The notes: a model not told the origin generated them from the sequence alone. A stretch of 64,000 bases of DNA from Streptomyces liangshanensis (GCF_011694815.1 NZ_CP050177.1:2283001-2347000); one strand, 5' to 3'. Shown: positions 36,803-45,172, numbered from the stretch's first letter. Program-made: numbers and translations.

Positions 36803-37195
36803 TCAGACCGGCAGGCCGGCCTTGGCCGCGATTTCCGGGTACTCGTCGAATGCGGGACGCAGGATGGGAACGAGCTCCAGGACCCGGGAGACCTTTCCCC
36901 GAATTCGCACCTTCCCGGTGGCTATGGCGGTGGGCATCATCAGCTTGCCGAGCCAGAGCGAGTGGGCCGTGTCACTCGACATCTTGATCTTGATGGTCGC
37001 GTCCTCGGGAGCGTCCTGGCCCACCACCAACTTGTCGGCGGAAACATGGATGTTGCAGTCCGGTCCGGTCTGGGTCAGACGAATGCTCAGGTCGTGCGCG
37101 CGCAGCTGGGACGTGAATGCCTCGTCCTCCAGCAGAATGCCGAAAAGGCGGCCGAATACTTCTTCCGCCGCCGCCGATGATTCGAAAACTGCCAT
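36803..37195 (-). CDS. SCP2-like sterol/lipid-carrier domain protein
   Basis: 130 aa from the ATG at 37195 with AGGAAAGGG upstream; the open frame extends to 37369 but without a site. The whole protein is one SCP-2 domain: DLSIRLTQTGPDCNIHVSADKLVVG, ATIKIKMSSDTAHSLWLGKL, and GKVRIRGKVSRVLELVPILRP. Such domains bind hydrophobic ligands in a tunnel. First gene of the cluster, so it may hold or deliver an acyl chain to the dehydrogenase and acyltransferase. Confidence 0.88.
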   Translation of the reverse strand: MAVFESSAAAEEVFGRLFGILLEDEAFTSQLRAHDLSIRLTQTGPDCNIHVSADKLVVGQDAPEDATIKIKMSSDTAHSLWLGKLMMPTAIATGKVRIRGKVSRVLELVPILRPAFDEYPEIAAKAGLPV

Positions 37196-37665
37196 GTCGA
37201 ATTCCCTTTCCTGTGGCGGCCCTCCTGCCCGGGCCGCTCGACCTCCGGCAACGCTACTAGAGGCTTCCACGGACGACGAACACGACAGAAAGAAGGCCAA
37301 AGGAAATCCAACAGAAGGTTGAAAGATTTGGCCGGGGCGGCTGGTCGGAGAACTTATCCCACGATTCATCTGCTAGCACTCCGCACGTCGCCCAGACCAA
37401 ATGGACAAAGGACACACGCCGAATTAATGAGAAAGTAACATCCGCTGCGGAGCGCCGGTTGGACTCTCTATCGGAGATCCCCTCCACCGCGCCGGGCCGA
37501 TTTGTTTCCCCCTCTTTTACCTTCCCTTTGGTGCGGCATGGGGTGCCACCGTCGTCCACCGCGCCCGGCCGGACGGCGTGGCATTCGGCCCCCGCGCCGT
37601 GCCGTCGGTGACACTGACCGGGTGCGCGACCATGCGATTTGCCCGCCGGGGGCCGTCCGGGCCCG
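37196..37665. other. AT-richer divergent promoter region of the 31.4-37.2 kb cluster
   Basis: 470 bp without a gene between the SCP2-like gene (minus) and the SpoIIE phosphatase (plus). Its composition is clearly lower in GC than its neighbours (for example 37255-37330 and 37420-37445), a sign of an insertion edge or a strong regulatory region. I could not fix a convincing -35/-10 pair. It probably holds the cluster promoter and binding sites for the winged-helix regulator. Confidence 0.5.
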
Positions 37666-38829
37666 GTGCCACTCGTGACGTGGGGGCCGATTCGCCGTGC
37701 GCGGGCCCGGCTGACCGCCGAGATCCGTGACCTGGACGAGCCGTCCCCGGCCTACGGCGTCTGGGCGTGCGTCCTGTCGGTCGTCCTGTCGCTGGGGCTG
37801 CTCGTCACCGACGTGGTCGTGAGCAACGACATCCGGCTCGCCGGCCTGTCCGGGCTGGGACTGCTCGCCACCGCGATGCTCGGCACCCGCCGCCAGGCGC
37901 AGATCGCCGCGACGGCCGTCGCGGCCGTCAGCATCGCCGAGGCCGTCCGTACCCCGCTGGGCCGCCCCGTCCTTGAAGCGCTGTCCCTGATCACCACCGC
38001 GCTGTTCATCCTCGCCACCCTGCTGATCTCCCGGGTCCGCATCCAGCGGGAGCGGCTCCTCGCGGAGACCCGCGCGGTGGCCAACGCCGTGCAGAACACC
38101 CTCCTGCAACCGTTCCCGCTGACCGCCGGAGCGCTCACGGCGGACGGGTTCTACCTCGCGGCCCAGCAGGGTGCCCGGGTCGGCGGCGACATCTACGAGG
38201 TGGTGGACTCGCCGTACGGGGTACGGATCCTCATCGGCGACGTCCAGGGCCACGGGCTCGCCGCGCTGGGGGCCGCGCACGCCGTCCTCACCGCGTACCG
38301 GGAGGCCGCCTTCCACCAGCCGGACGTCGTGCGGCTGACGGAACAGATGGAGGCGGCCCTGCTGCGCTACAACGCGGCCGCCTCGGTCGACGGCGCCGAC
38401 ATGGAGCGCTTCGTCACCGCCACGGTCATCCAGGCGCGGCCCGACGGCCGGACCACGACCGTGGTGTGCGGGCACGTGCCCCACTACGTCGTGACGGGCG
38501 GCCGGGTGTCGGAGGTCGCGATGAACGAGCCGGGTCTCCCGCTGGGCCTCGGCCCCCTGGTCGGCGTGCCGCGCACCCCGCTCGGCTCGACCATGTCGCC
38601 GGACTGCGTGCTCGTGCTGTGCACGGACGGGGTGACGGAGGCGCGCGACCGCCAGGGGGTGTTCTTCCCGCTGCCCGAGACACTCCAAGAGCTCGCCGGA
38701 CTACCGCCCGACGCGCTGCTGGAGCGCCTGCGCACGGCTCTCCTCCAGCACTCCGAGGGGGAGCTGCTCGCCGACGACGCGGCGGTGCTCGTGGTGACCG
38801 CGGCCCCCGTGGGCGCCCCGCCGGAGTGA
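37666..38829 (+). CDS. Membrane PP2C-type (SpoIIE) phosphatase
   Basis: 387 aa if the GTG at 37666 is used; TTG 37639 and GTG 37675 are alternatives, and none has a strong ribosome site. Three to four helices (ACVLSVVLSLGLLVTDVV, LSGLGLLATAMLG, LSLITTALFILATLLIS) precede a coil and a SpoIIE domain with metal-binding GARVGGDIYEVV, LIGDVQGHG, CTDGVTEARD and ADDAAVLVV. It probably dephosphorylates an anti-anti-sigma factor, a common Streptomyces partner-switch role. Cognate partners are not adjacent. Confidence 0.9.
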   Translation: MPLVTWGPIRRARARLTAEIRDLDEPSPAYGVWACVLSVVLSLGLLVTDVVVSNDIRLAGLSGLGLLATAMLGTRRQAQIAATAVAAVSIAEAVRTPLGRPVLEALSLITTALFILATLLISRVRIQRERLLAETRAVANAVQNTLLQPFPLTAGALTADGFYLAAQQGARVGGDIYEVVDSPYGVRILIGDVQGHGLAALGAAHAVLTAYREAAFHQPDVVRLTEQMEAALLRYNAAASVDGADMERFVTATVIQARPDGRTTTVVCGHVPHYVVTGGRVSEVAMNEPGLPLGLGPLVGVPRTPLGSTMSPDCVLVLCTDGVTEARDRQGVFFPLPETLQELAGLPPDALLERLRTALLQHSEGELLADDAAVLVVTAAPVGAPPE

Positions 38830-38853
38830 TCCCCCGGTCCCCCGGTCCCGGGA

Positions 38854-39636
38854 TCAGCGGACGCGGGCGATCCCCGAGTACAGGAGGTCCGTGCCCGTGG
38901 CGTCGCGTGGCGCCGGCGTGTCCTTGTACCAGTGGGTGACCAGGCCGGGCTCCACGAGGTCCAGCCCCTCGAAGAACCGCTCGACCTCCGCGCGGGTGCG
39001 GGGGCGCAGGTTGATGCCGCTGGACCGGTACTCGGAGATCCGGTTCTGCTCCGGGGTGAGGAAGTCCCCGGTCAGGTGGGAGAGCACCAGGCAGCTGCCG
39101 GGCGCCAGGGCCTCGACGAGCGTGCGGGTGATGCCGTACGGGTCGTCCTCGTCGGGCACGAAGTGCATGAGCGCGATCAGCGACAGCGCCACCGGCCGCC
39201 GGAAGTCGAGCAGGGTACGGGCGTGGTCGAGGATCTCGTCGGGGCGCCGCACGTCGGCCTCGATGTAGTCGGTCAGCCCCTCGGGGGTGCTGATGAGCAG
39301 CGCCTCCGCGTGCCGCAGCACGATGGGGTCGTTGTCCGTGTAGACGATCCGGGCCCGGGGGTTCACCTCCTGGACGATCTGGTGGAGGTTCGGCTCGGTC
39401 GGGATGCCCGTACCGATGTCGAGGAACTGGTCGACGCCGCTGCGGGCCACCCAGCCGACCGCCCGGTGCATGAACGCGCGGTTCTGCCGGGCGCCTTCGC
39501 GCGCCTCGGGGGTCAACTGCCCGGCCAGCGCCTGGTCCACGGCGTAGTTGTCCTTGCCGCCGAGCAGGTAGTCGTAGATCCGGGCCGGGTGCGGCTTGCT
39601 CGTGTCGACCTGGGACTTCGGTGTGCCGGGCGTCAT
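38854..39636 (-). CDS. SAM-dependent methyltransferase (DUF574 family)
   Basis: 260 aa from the ATG at 39636 with TTGGAG upstream. Strong family markers: KPHPARIYDYLLGGKDN near the N-terminus, the SAM loop FLDIGTGIPTEPN, the acidic YTDNDPIV, and SLIALMHFVPDEDDP. DUF574 proteins are abundant in Streptomyces; their substrates are mostly unknown. It converges on the SpoIIE gene with a 24-bp gap. Confidence 0.9.
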   Translation of the reverse strand: MTPGTPKSQVDTSKPHPARIYDYLLGGKDNYAVDQALAGQLTPEAREGARQNRAFMHRAVGWVARSGVDQFLDIGTGIPTEPNLHQIVQEVNPRARIVYTDNDPIVLRHAEALLISTPEGLTDYIEADVRRPDEILDHARTLLDFRRPVALSLIALMHFVPDEDDPYGITRTLVEALAPGSCLVLSHLTGDFLTPEQNRISEYRSSGINLRPRTRAEVERFFEGLDLVEPGLVTHWYKDTPAPRDATGTDLLYSGIARVR

Positions 39637-39772
39637 GGCGGGCTCCAAGGGGTGTCGGACCGGGGTACGGGGCCGGGGCCCGTGCCGACCGGTCCCCCAC
39701 CGCGGGCCACCACCCGCCCCGGGGCATCCTGCCACACCAACGGCCTTGCGTCCGGGGCGGGTTGGGGCGAGG

Positions 39773-40504
39773 TCAGCTCCGGGTCGCGTACACGATGAGG
39801 TTGTCGACCGGGTGCCCCTGGGCGTCGAACGCGCCGTCGCAGGTGATCAGGCGCAGGGCCCGCGCCGCGGTGGGCCCGTAGACCTTCTGCGAGGGGAAGG
39901 CCTTCTTGTCGACCGTCTCGGTGCCGGTGACGGTGAAGTGGGCGGTCGCGCCACCGGTGTCGCGTACGGCGATGTCCGCGCCCTTGCGGATCTTCTTGAG
40001 GTCGTGGAAGACGGCCCGCCCGAGGTGGGTGCTGTTGTGGCCGATGATCACGGCGGCGCCGGGCTGTCCGGGGACGGCTCCGCCCGTGTACCAGCCGGCC
40101 GTCATGCCCCGGTCCGCCGGGGGCACCTCGACCGTGCCGTCCTGGTTGAGGCCGAGGGCCATCAGGGAGCTGTCGACGCCGAGGGACGGGATGGTGACGC
40201 GGGCCGGGTCGGCGGCGGGCGGCGCGGACGGGCGCGTACCGCCGGATCCGTCCGCGGCCGGGGAGCCGGCCGAACCGTCCGACGCGGCCGAGGCGGACGG
40301 CGGGGCGTCGGCGCGGGCGCCGGAGCCGTCGCCCGGGCCGGACGAGCAGCCGGCGGCGAGGAGGGCGAGGCCGGCGAGGACGCCCGCCGGGGCGGCCGCG
40401 AGACGGGCGCGCGCGGGGCGCCCTGTCCCGGTCCGCCGGGCGGGCCGGCGCGGGCCCTGCCGGAGGTCCTGCGGAACACGGGTCAGGGAGGGGACACGAG
40501 GCAT
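39773..40504 (-). CDS. Class F sortase
   Basis: 243 aa. A basic N-terminus with a hydrophobic stretch ends in LLAAGC (C53), which reads as either a signal anchor or a lipobox. An Ala/Ser/Pro/Gly linker (60-100) leads to the catalytic domain with H156 (IIGHNSTHLG), C222 (LITCDGAF) and R242 at the very C-terminus: the full sortase triad. Class F is the typical actinobacterial type whose substrates are poorly known. The gene just upstream encodes a small exported, C-terminally anchored protein that may be its substrate. Confidence 0.9.
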   Translation of the reverse strand: MPRVPSLTRVPQDLRQGPRRPARRTGTGRPARARLAAAPAGVLAGLALLAAGCSSGPGDGSGARADAPPSASAASDGSAGSPAADGSGGTRPSAPPAADPARVTIPSLGVDSSLMALGLNQDGTVEVPPADRGMTAGWYTGGAVPGQPGAAVIIGHNSTHLGRAVFHDLKKIRKGADIAVRDTGGATAHFTVTGTETVDKKAFPSQKVYGPTAARALRLITCDGAFDAQGHPVDNLIVYATRS

Positions 40505-40629
40505 GGAAGGGCTCCTGGGGCGGCGTGCGGGTCCCGTCCCGCCCTTCGCGTCGTCACGAGGCCGGCGGGAAGGGCGGAACGGCCCGAGGGGCCCCCGTCC
40601 GGTGTGGACGGAGGCCCCCCGGGGGACGG

Positions 40630-41061
40630 TCAGCTGGCGCGGTGGGCGGTGACGGTGGTGCTACGGCGGCGGATCACGTACGCGCCCGCGCCGGCGAGCA
40701 GCGCGAGGCCGGCGGCCGAACCGGCGAGCGCGGCGGTGTCGCTGCCGCCCGACGCGGGCCGTTCGCCGGCCGCGACGCCGCCGCGCGGCACCGCCGAGAC
40801 GCGCGCGCCGCCCCGCGCGGGGGCCGGGGCCGGGGTGGTGGCGGCCTCGGCCGCCGCCCTCGTGCGGTCCTGCGGGGCGGGCTGCGCCGCCCGGGTCGGG
40901 GCCTGGGCGTCGCGCGCCGGGGCCGGACGGCCGGCGGCGGTCCGGTCGGGCTTCGCCGACGCCGGCGCGTCGGACGCGAAGGCGGCGGCGGACGGCGCGA
41001 CGACGGCGCAGAGTGTCGCGGCGATCAGCACGACGGAACGCGCGGAAGGACGGTGAGTCAT
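40630..41061 (-). CDS. Small exported Ala/Pro-rich protein with C-terminal anchor (possible sortase substrate)
   Basis: 143 aa. Signal peptide MTHRPSARSVVLIAATLCAV with an AFA-S cleavage pattern, then an Ala/Pro/Arg-rich unstructured region. Near the C-terminus comes RGGVAAGE followed by a Gly/Ser spacer, a hydrophobic helix (AALAGSAAGLALLAGAGAYVI) and RRR. The order of motif, helix and basic tail is that of a wall-anchored sortase substrate, though there is no LPxTG or LAxTG. It precedes the class F sortase gene in the same direction. Substrate status is inferred. Confidence 0.7.
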   Translation of the reverse strand: MTHRPSARSVVLIAATLCAVVAPSAAAFASDAPASAKPDRTAAGRPAPARDAQAPTRAAQPAPQDRTRAAAEAATTPAPAPARGGARVSAVPRGGVAAGERPASGGSDTAALAGSAAGLALLAGAGAYVIRRRSTTVTAHRAS

Positions 41062-41093
41062 GGGAGTGGCTCCATTCCAGCGGGAAATCGGTG

Positions 41094-41128
41094 GAGCCCG
41101 GGGTCCCGTCGGGCGGGATCCCGGGCTC
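41094..41128 (-). terminator. Terminator after the L,D-transpeptidase gene
   Basis: GAGCCCGGGGTCCC (41094-41107) pairs with GGGATCCCGGGCTC (41115-41128) around a 7-nt loop: 14 bp with one G-U type pair. It lies 94 bp beyond the stop of the minus-strand gene at 41222 and upstream of the small exported protein gene. Confidence 0.65.
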
Positions 41129-41221
41129 GCTCCCAGGCTGGCGTGAAGTTATGAGGAACCTGTCAGGGCGCTGTGGTCATCACATCAGCGCACCGCGCGG
41201 GCAGGCCCCGGACGGCAGGTC

Positions 41222-42292
41222 CTACAGGGCGACCGAGGTCGCGTGCGCGCCGGTCGCGCTCTGCGCCAGCCACTGGGACCAGGTCAGGTTGAAGTCGGCG
41301 TATCCGTTGTCGCCCGCCGCGTTGCCGCGCGGGGAGCCCGTGATGGTGACCGGGTCGCCCTGCTTCACGTAGTCGTAGAACCACTTGGCGTCGGCCAGCG
41401 ACAGGTGCACGCAGCCGTGCGAGCCGCTGCTGTGGCCGGGGTAGGGGTCGCCGGTGGAGTAGTGGATGTACGTCCCCGAGCTGGTCAGCTGGACGTCCCA
41501 GGGCAGCGTCAGGTCGTAGTAGTCGGGGCTCTTCTTGTCGCACGTGATGTTCACGCTGCACGACGTCATCCGGACCGTCTTCGCCTTGCCCATCACGGCC
41601 ATCGTGCCGTCCCAGGAGGGCCAGCTCTTGCTGCCCGCGTCGATGGGGAGGGTGCGGACGACCTTGCCGTCGCGGCTCACCTTCATCGTGTGGCCGGGGG
41701 CGGAGACCGTGACCTGCGTGTCGCTGCCGACGGTGAAGCTGTGGTGGTACGCGTGGGTCCCGTAGCGGCCGTGGCCGTCGGTGACGCCGGTCAGCTCGGC
41801 GTCCAGGGTCACCTTCGTCCCGCTCGGCCAGTACGACGCGGGCCGCCAGTCCACGCGCTGGTCGCCGAACCAGTGCCAGGCCCCGTTCACCGGGACGGAC
41901 GTGGTCAGCTTCAGATGCTTCTCGATGCCGGCGCGGGCCGACGTCGCGACGGGGTCGGTGAAGTTGACCGAGACGGGCATCGCCACGCCGACGGTCGTGC
42001 CGGTCTGCGGGGTGATGGTGTTCAGCAGCATCGGCGGTCCGGCCGGCCGGGACGGCTTGGGGCTCGCCGTGTGCGCGGTACGGGTGGTGGTCCCCGCGCC
42101 GGCGCCCGAGGCGGCGCCGGTGGCGGCACCCGAGGCGGAGGCGCCCGCCCCGCAGGCGGTCGCGCCCAGCAGCACCGCGGTGGTGGCCAGCACGATGCCT
42201 ATGCCACCGCCCTTGATCCGGCCCGTGCCGAAGCGCCTCGCCGTACCCCTGCCCCTGCTGCTGCCGACGCTCCCGCGCGTGCGCGTGCCCAT
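41222..42292 (-). CDS. L,D-transpeptidase with N-terminal Ig-like domains (first of three)
   Basis: 356 aa from the ATG at 42292 with GGAG 8 bp upstream; ATG 42331 is an alternative. Signal segment IGIVLATTAVLLGATAC, probably a lipoprotein with a weak lipobox, then a Gly/Ala/Ser linker. The Ig-like part is PQTGTTVGVAMPVSVNFTDPV and HWFGDQRVDWRPASYWPSGTKV. The YkuD catalytic motif is HYSTGDPYPGHSSGSHGCVHLS with the nucleophilic cysteine in SHGCVHL. It makes 3-3 cross-links in peptidoglycan. It differs from the other two copies in having ITCDKK, a possible extra disulfide. Confidence 0.93.
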   Translation of the reverse strand: MGTRTRGSVGSSRGRGTARRFGTGRIKGGGIGIVLATTAVLLGATACGAGASASGAATGAASGAGAGTTTRTAHTASPKPSRPAGPPMLLNTITPQTGTTVGVAMPVSVNFTDPVATSARAGIEKHLKLTTSVPVNGAWHWFGDQRVDWRPASYWPSGTKVTLDAELTGVTDGHGRYGTHAYHHSFTVGSDTQVTVSAPGHTMKVSRDGKVVRTLPIDAGSKSWPSWDGTMAVMGKAKTVRMTSCSVNITCDKKSPDYYDLTLPWDVQLTSSGTYIHYSTGDPYPGHSSGSHGCVHLSLADAKWFYDYVKQGDPVTITGSPRGNAAGDNGYADFNLTWSQWLAQSATGAHATSVAL

Positions 42293-42415
42293 TCCGTGCT
42301 CCACTCCGTCAATTGCCCCAGGACCTGACATCCGCCCCGTTCGCCGTCCCCGTACCCATAGAGACACGGACCATGGGAAAGCGGTTGCATGGCGCACGTA
42401 AAGCAACGGCCAAAA

Positions 42416-42451
42416 CGGCGGGTGCGGACCCGTGAGGGCCCGCACCCGCCG
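42416..42451 (-). terminator. Rho-independent-like terminator after the aquaporin gene
   Basis: CGGCGGGTGCGGACCC (42416-42431) and GGGCCCGCACCCGCCG (42436-42451) form a 16-bp stem with one mismatch and a GTGA tetraloop, 20 bp past the stop. On the minus strand the stem is followed by TTTTGG. Among the best terminators in the window. Confidence 0.8.
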
Positions 42452-42471
42452 TCGGTGAGGAATCAGGTCGG

Positions 42472-43284
42472 TCAGACGTCCGCGATGGGCGCGCGACCCT
42501 GCTCCTGCTTCTTCTGGACGGGCAGGAACGTGGCGATCACGTACTTGTAGAACGCCGCGCCGACGAGTCCGCCGATGAGCGGGGCGACGATCGGGATCCA
42601 CCAGTAGAAGTTGCCGTACTGGTCCCGCCAGGCCGTGTCGTACCCCGTGATGTAGCTCGCGAGGCGGGGGCCGAAGTCACGGGCCGGGTTGATCGCGTAC
42701 CCGGCGTCCGCGCCCCACGCCATCCCGAGGGCGACCACGAGCAGACCCGTGATCAGCGCGCCGAGGTTGGCGCCGGGGGGCGTGTTCAGCAGGTCGGTGA
42801 TGGCGAAGATGACCAGCACCAGCAGCGCCGTACCGATCACCTGGTCACGGAACGCGCCCCACTCGCTGACCGGCAGCGTCCCGTTGCCGGGGAGGGTGGA
42901 GAAGACCGTCTGGGTCTTGAACGTGTGACCCGGGTCGAACTTCGCCAGGATCTCGGTGTAGTTCCACCGCACCAGCAGCGCCGCGCAGAACGCGCCGAGC
43001 GTCTGGGCCACGGCGTACGGCGCCACCTTGCGCCACGAGAAGCCGCGGAAGACCGCGAGGGACAGGGTCACCGCGGGGTTGAGATGGGCCCCGCTGACCC
43101 GGGCCGCCACGTACACACCGAGCATGACGCCGAAGCCCCACGCCCAGGCGATGCTGTCGTGGTCGCCCAGCCCCGGTGCCTGGACCTGCGCCACCACACC
43201 GCATCCGAACATGATGAGGATGAAGGTGCCGGCGAACTCCGCGGCCATCTCCCCGAGGAGGGTGTTCCTCAATCCTTTTGCCAT
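42472..43284 (-). CDS. Aquaporin/glycerol facilitator (MIP family)
   Basis: 270 aa, six membrane helices and the two NPA half-helix motifs: HLNPAVTLSLAV in the first half and AINPARDFGPR in the second. D in NPARD and the G-rich context favour a glycerol facilitator over a pure water channel. Glycerol kinase and the usual glycerol regulator are not adjacent, so this is a stand-alone copy. Confidence 0.93.
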   Translation of the reverse strand: MAKGLRNTLLGEMAAEFAGTFILIMFGCGVVAQVQAPGLGDHDSIAWAWGFGVMLGVYVAARVSGAHLNPAVTLSLAVFRGFSWRKVAPYAVAQTLGAFCAALLVRWNYTEILAKFDPGHTFKTQTVFSTLPGNGTLPVSEWGAFRDQVIGTALLVLVIFAITDLLNTPPGANLGALITGLLVVALGMAWGADAGYAINPARDFGPRLASYITGYDTAWRDQYGNFYWWIPIVAPLIGGLVGAAFYKYVIATFLPVQKKQEQGRAPIADV

Positions 43285-43398
43285 GAGCGCCTGCCTCCAC
43301 TAGTTCCGAGCCGCGGTCATGACCAAATAAGCATGAAACGGTCATATCGGCAGGATGGTGGAGGCATATGAGTGACGGGCGATCAGGGGCGGATACGG

Positions 43399-43426
43399 GT
43401 GAGGCCCGGCCGGAGCCGGGCCTCAC
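43399..43426 (-). terminator. Terminator after the EF-hand gene
   Basis: Perfect 12-bp stem GTGAGGCCCGGC (43399-43410) with GCCGGGCCTCAC (43415-43426) and a 4-nt loop CGGA, 13 bp beyond the EF-hand stop on the minus strand. Confidence 0.75.
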
Positions 43427-43439
43427 GCGCGGAGCGGGG

Positions 43440-43655
43440 TCACTCGCCCTTGCGGGCGGCCCAGAACTCGTCGAAGGTCAGCAGGCCGTCGCCGTTGGCG
43501 TCGTGGGCGTTGATGACGGCCTGCGCCACGGTCTCGGTGACGTGGAAGTCACCGAGCTGGGCCATGGCGCTCTTGTACTCCACCGCCGTGATGAGCCCGT
43601 CGCCGTCGGCGTCGAACCGGTCGAATGCCTTGCGCGCGTCGTCGATGTCCGCCAC
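43440..43655 (-). CDS. EF-hand calcium-binding protein
   Basis: 71 aa from the GTG at 43655, with GAAGGGGCGG upstream; an ATG at 43676 would add seven residues. Two canonical loops: DADGDGLITAVE and DANGDGLLTFDE, each with Asp at positions 1, 3 or 5 and Glu at 12. It resembles the small Streptomyces calcium-buffering/sensor proteins of the CabC/CalD type. No partner domain; cytoplasmic. Confidence 0.92.
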   Translation of the reverse strand: MADIDDARKAFDRFDADGDGLITAVEYKSAMAQLGDFHVTETVAQAVINAHDANGDGLLTFDEFWAARKGE

Positions 43656-43756
43656 TGTGTCCGCCCCTTCGTTCATGCTGTGTTGACGGACCCAGATTAT
43701 CCGCCCGCACTCACCCGAACGGCGGCAGCCCGCCCGGCGGGGGCGACGCGCCGCGG

Positions 43757-44401
43757 TCAGCCGCGCCAGGGGCGGTAGTGCGGGTTGTCCACGCAGTCCG
43801 CCATGATCTCGACCTTCTTCTTCCGGTCCACCGGACACGCGCCGACGATGTGCTCGCGGGCGATGCCGCCGATGAAGGCGACCTCCTCCTGGGACGCCCA
43901 CTTGTGGGTGTCCCCGATGGTCTTGTTGACGTCGATCCCGCCCGGGGCGTCGACGTAGTAGTTGTAGCCGCTCTTCCACTGCTTGTAGAGGTCGTGGTCG
44001 AAGGTGGTGGAGACGTACGGGGAGTCCTGGTTGACGAGCACGTACTTCTCGATGTCGTACTGCCCGTCCAGCGGCGCCTTGGGGTGGAAGCCCTGTTCGA
44101 AGACGACCTCGGGCGCCCGGCCGTCGGCGCGGTAGAGCTGACGGCAGTCGGCGCGCCAGGCGGGCTCGGGGGTGATGCGGCTCAGGTCGACCCGGCGGTC
44201 CGCGGCGGCGAACAGCGGGTCGTAGAGGACGGGGCAGGACGCGGGGGCGGCCAGGGCGGCGGGCGCGGCGGCGGTCACGGCCGCGGGGGCGGCGGTACGG
44301 GGGGCGGCGGGGGCCGCCTCGGTGACGGTGGCGGGGACCAGTACGGCGGAGACGGACAGGACGAGCGCGGCGGCCCGGCGCCGCAGACGAGAGGTGATCA
44401 T
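43757..44401 (-). CDS. Secreted mono-ADP-ribosyltransferase, ScARP/Scabin-like
   Basis: 214 aa from the ATG at 44401 with GGAGGG 8 bp upstream. Signal peptide of about 30 residues and an Ala/Pro linker. The ART core has all three signature parts: R91 (YRADGR), STT at 131-133 on strand 2, and the Q171-x-E173 motif (SQEEVAF) with W168 before it. The Q-x-E form marks the pierisin/Scabin branch that modifies guanine in nucleosides, nucleotides or DNA rather than protein arginine. Cysteines 56/86 and 189/203 can form two disulfides. No immunity gene is evident. Confidence 0.9.
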   Translation of the reverse strand: MITSRLRRRAAALVLSVSAVLVPATVTEAAPAAPRTAAPAAVTAAAPAALAAPASCPVLYDPLFAAADRRVDLSRITPEPAWRADCRQLYRADGRAPEVVFEQGFHPKAPLDGQYDIEKYVLVNQDSPYVSTTFDHDLYKQWKSGYNYYVDAPGGIDVNKTIGDTHKWASQEEVAFIGGIAREHIVGACPVDRKKKVEIMADCVDNPHYRPWRG

Positions 44402-44561
44402 GGGGAGCACCCTCCCGCCCGTACGGGGGAAGTAGGGGGACCGTCACCCGTACGGCGGCGTGTCTCTGGCGAACTCCAGCCATCGAATGGCGAGTTGTGG
44501 CCACGGAAAGCCACTCGGGTGGCCCAAGGGGGACGTTCGTGGGGGGGCGGCCGACAGAAAG

Positions 44562-45086
44562 TCAGGGCGCCTGGCGGTCGGCGACGCGCATCTCGAACCA
44601 GGTCGTCTTGCCCCGGGGCAGCAGGTCCACGCCCCAGCGGTCGGACAGTTTGTCCACCAGGAAGAGTCCGCGCCCGCTGGTGTCCATCGCCTGAACCGGC
44701 ATCAGACAGGGCAGTCCGCGCGACGGGTCGCGCACCTCGATCCGGATCCAGCCTCGGCGACGGACCATGCGTAACCCGAACACCCGGGCGCCCGTGTGGC
44801 GCACCGCGTTGCCGACGAGTTCGGAGACGAGGAGGACGGCGTGCTCGGCCGTCTGCGGGGACAGCGACCACTGGCGCAGCACCACGCTGTGGGTGAGCCG
44901 GCGGGCGGCCGCGGCGGACTCGGGGCGGGAGGGGAGCCGCACCTCGCCGTCCGTCGGATTGCCGTACAACTCCAGGGCTTTGAGCGCCTGTTCGTCCTCG
45001 GCGGCCGGAATCCGACGCGCAGCGGTCGCACTGCCGCGCTGCCGCGGCTGCTCCACACCCTCCAGGCCCGCCATGTCTCCCATCAT
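44562..45086 (-). CDS. HATPase_c domain regulator (anti-sigma-like serine kinase fold)
   Basis: 174 aa if the first of two adjacent ATG codons (45086, 45083) is used; a third ATG at 45074 is possible. The GHKL ATPase domain has the N-box LLVSELVGNAVRHTG, a G1-like VRDPSRGLPCL and the G2 SGRGLFLVDKLSDRWG. These RsbW/SpoIIAB-like proteins are numerous in Streptomyces and bind sigma factors or anti-anti-sigma factors. Its upstream region has two palindromes and a direct repeat. Confidence 0.85.
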   Translation of the reverse strand: MMGDMAGLEGVEQPRQRGSATAARRIPAAEDEQALKALELYGNPTDGEVRLPSRPESAAAARRLTHSVVLRQWSLSPQTAEHAVLLVSELVGNAVRHTGARVFGLRMVRRRGWIRIEVRDPSRGLPCLMPVQAMDTSGRGLFLVDKLSDRWGVDLLPRGKTTWFEMRVADRQAP

Positions 45087-45134
45087 GGCTGCCCCGAGGG
45101 GTCCCCGGGGGCGTTCCTCGGGATTCCACCCCCC

Positions 45135-45172
45135 GGAATGAGTCATTCCAGGGAGGGCGTCCGGCATATGCC
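45135..45172. promoter_or_regulatory. Two palindromes upstream of the HATPase gene
   Basis: GGAATGA-G-TCATTCC (45135-45149) has perfect 7-bp arms. GGCATATGCC (45163-45172) is a perfect 10-bp palindrome. Both lie 49-86 bp before the HATPase start, at positions suited to operators. Confidence 0.5.

Noticed and set aside
40630..41061. Canonical LPxTG or LAxTG sortase substrate
   Set aside because: No such motif; only the general substrate layout and RGGVAAGE are present, so it is reported as a candidate only.
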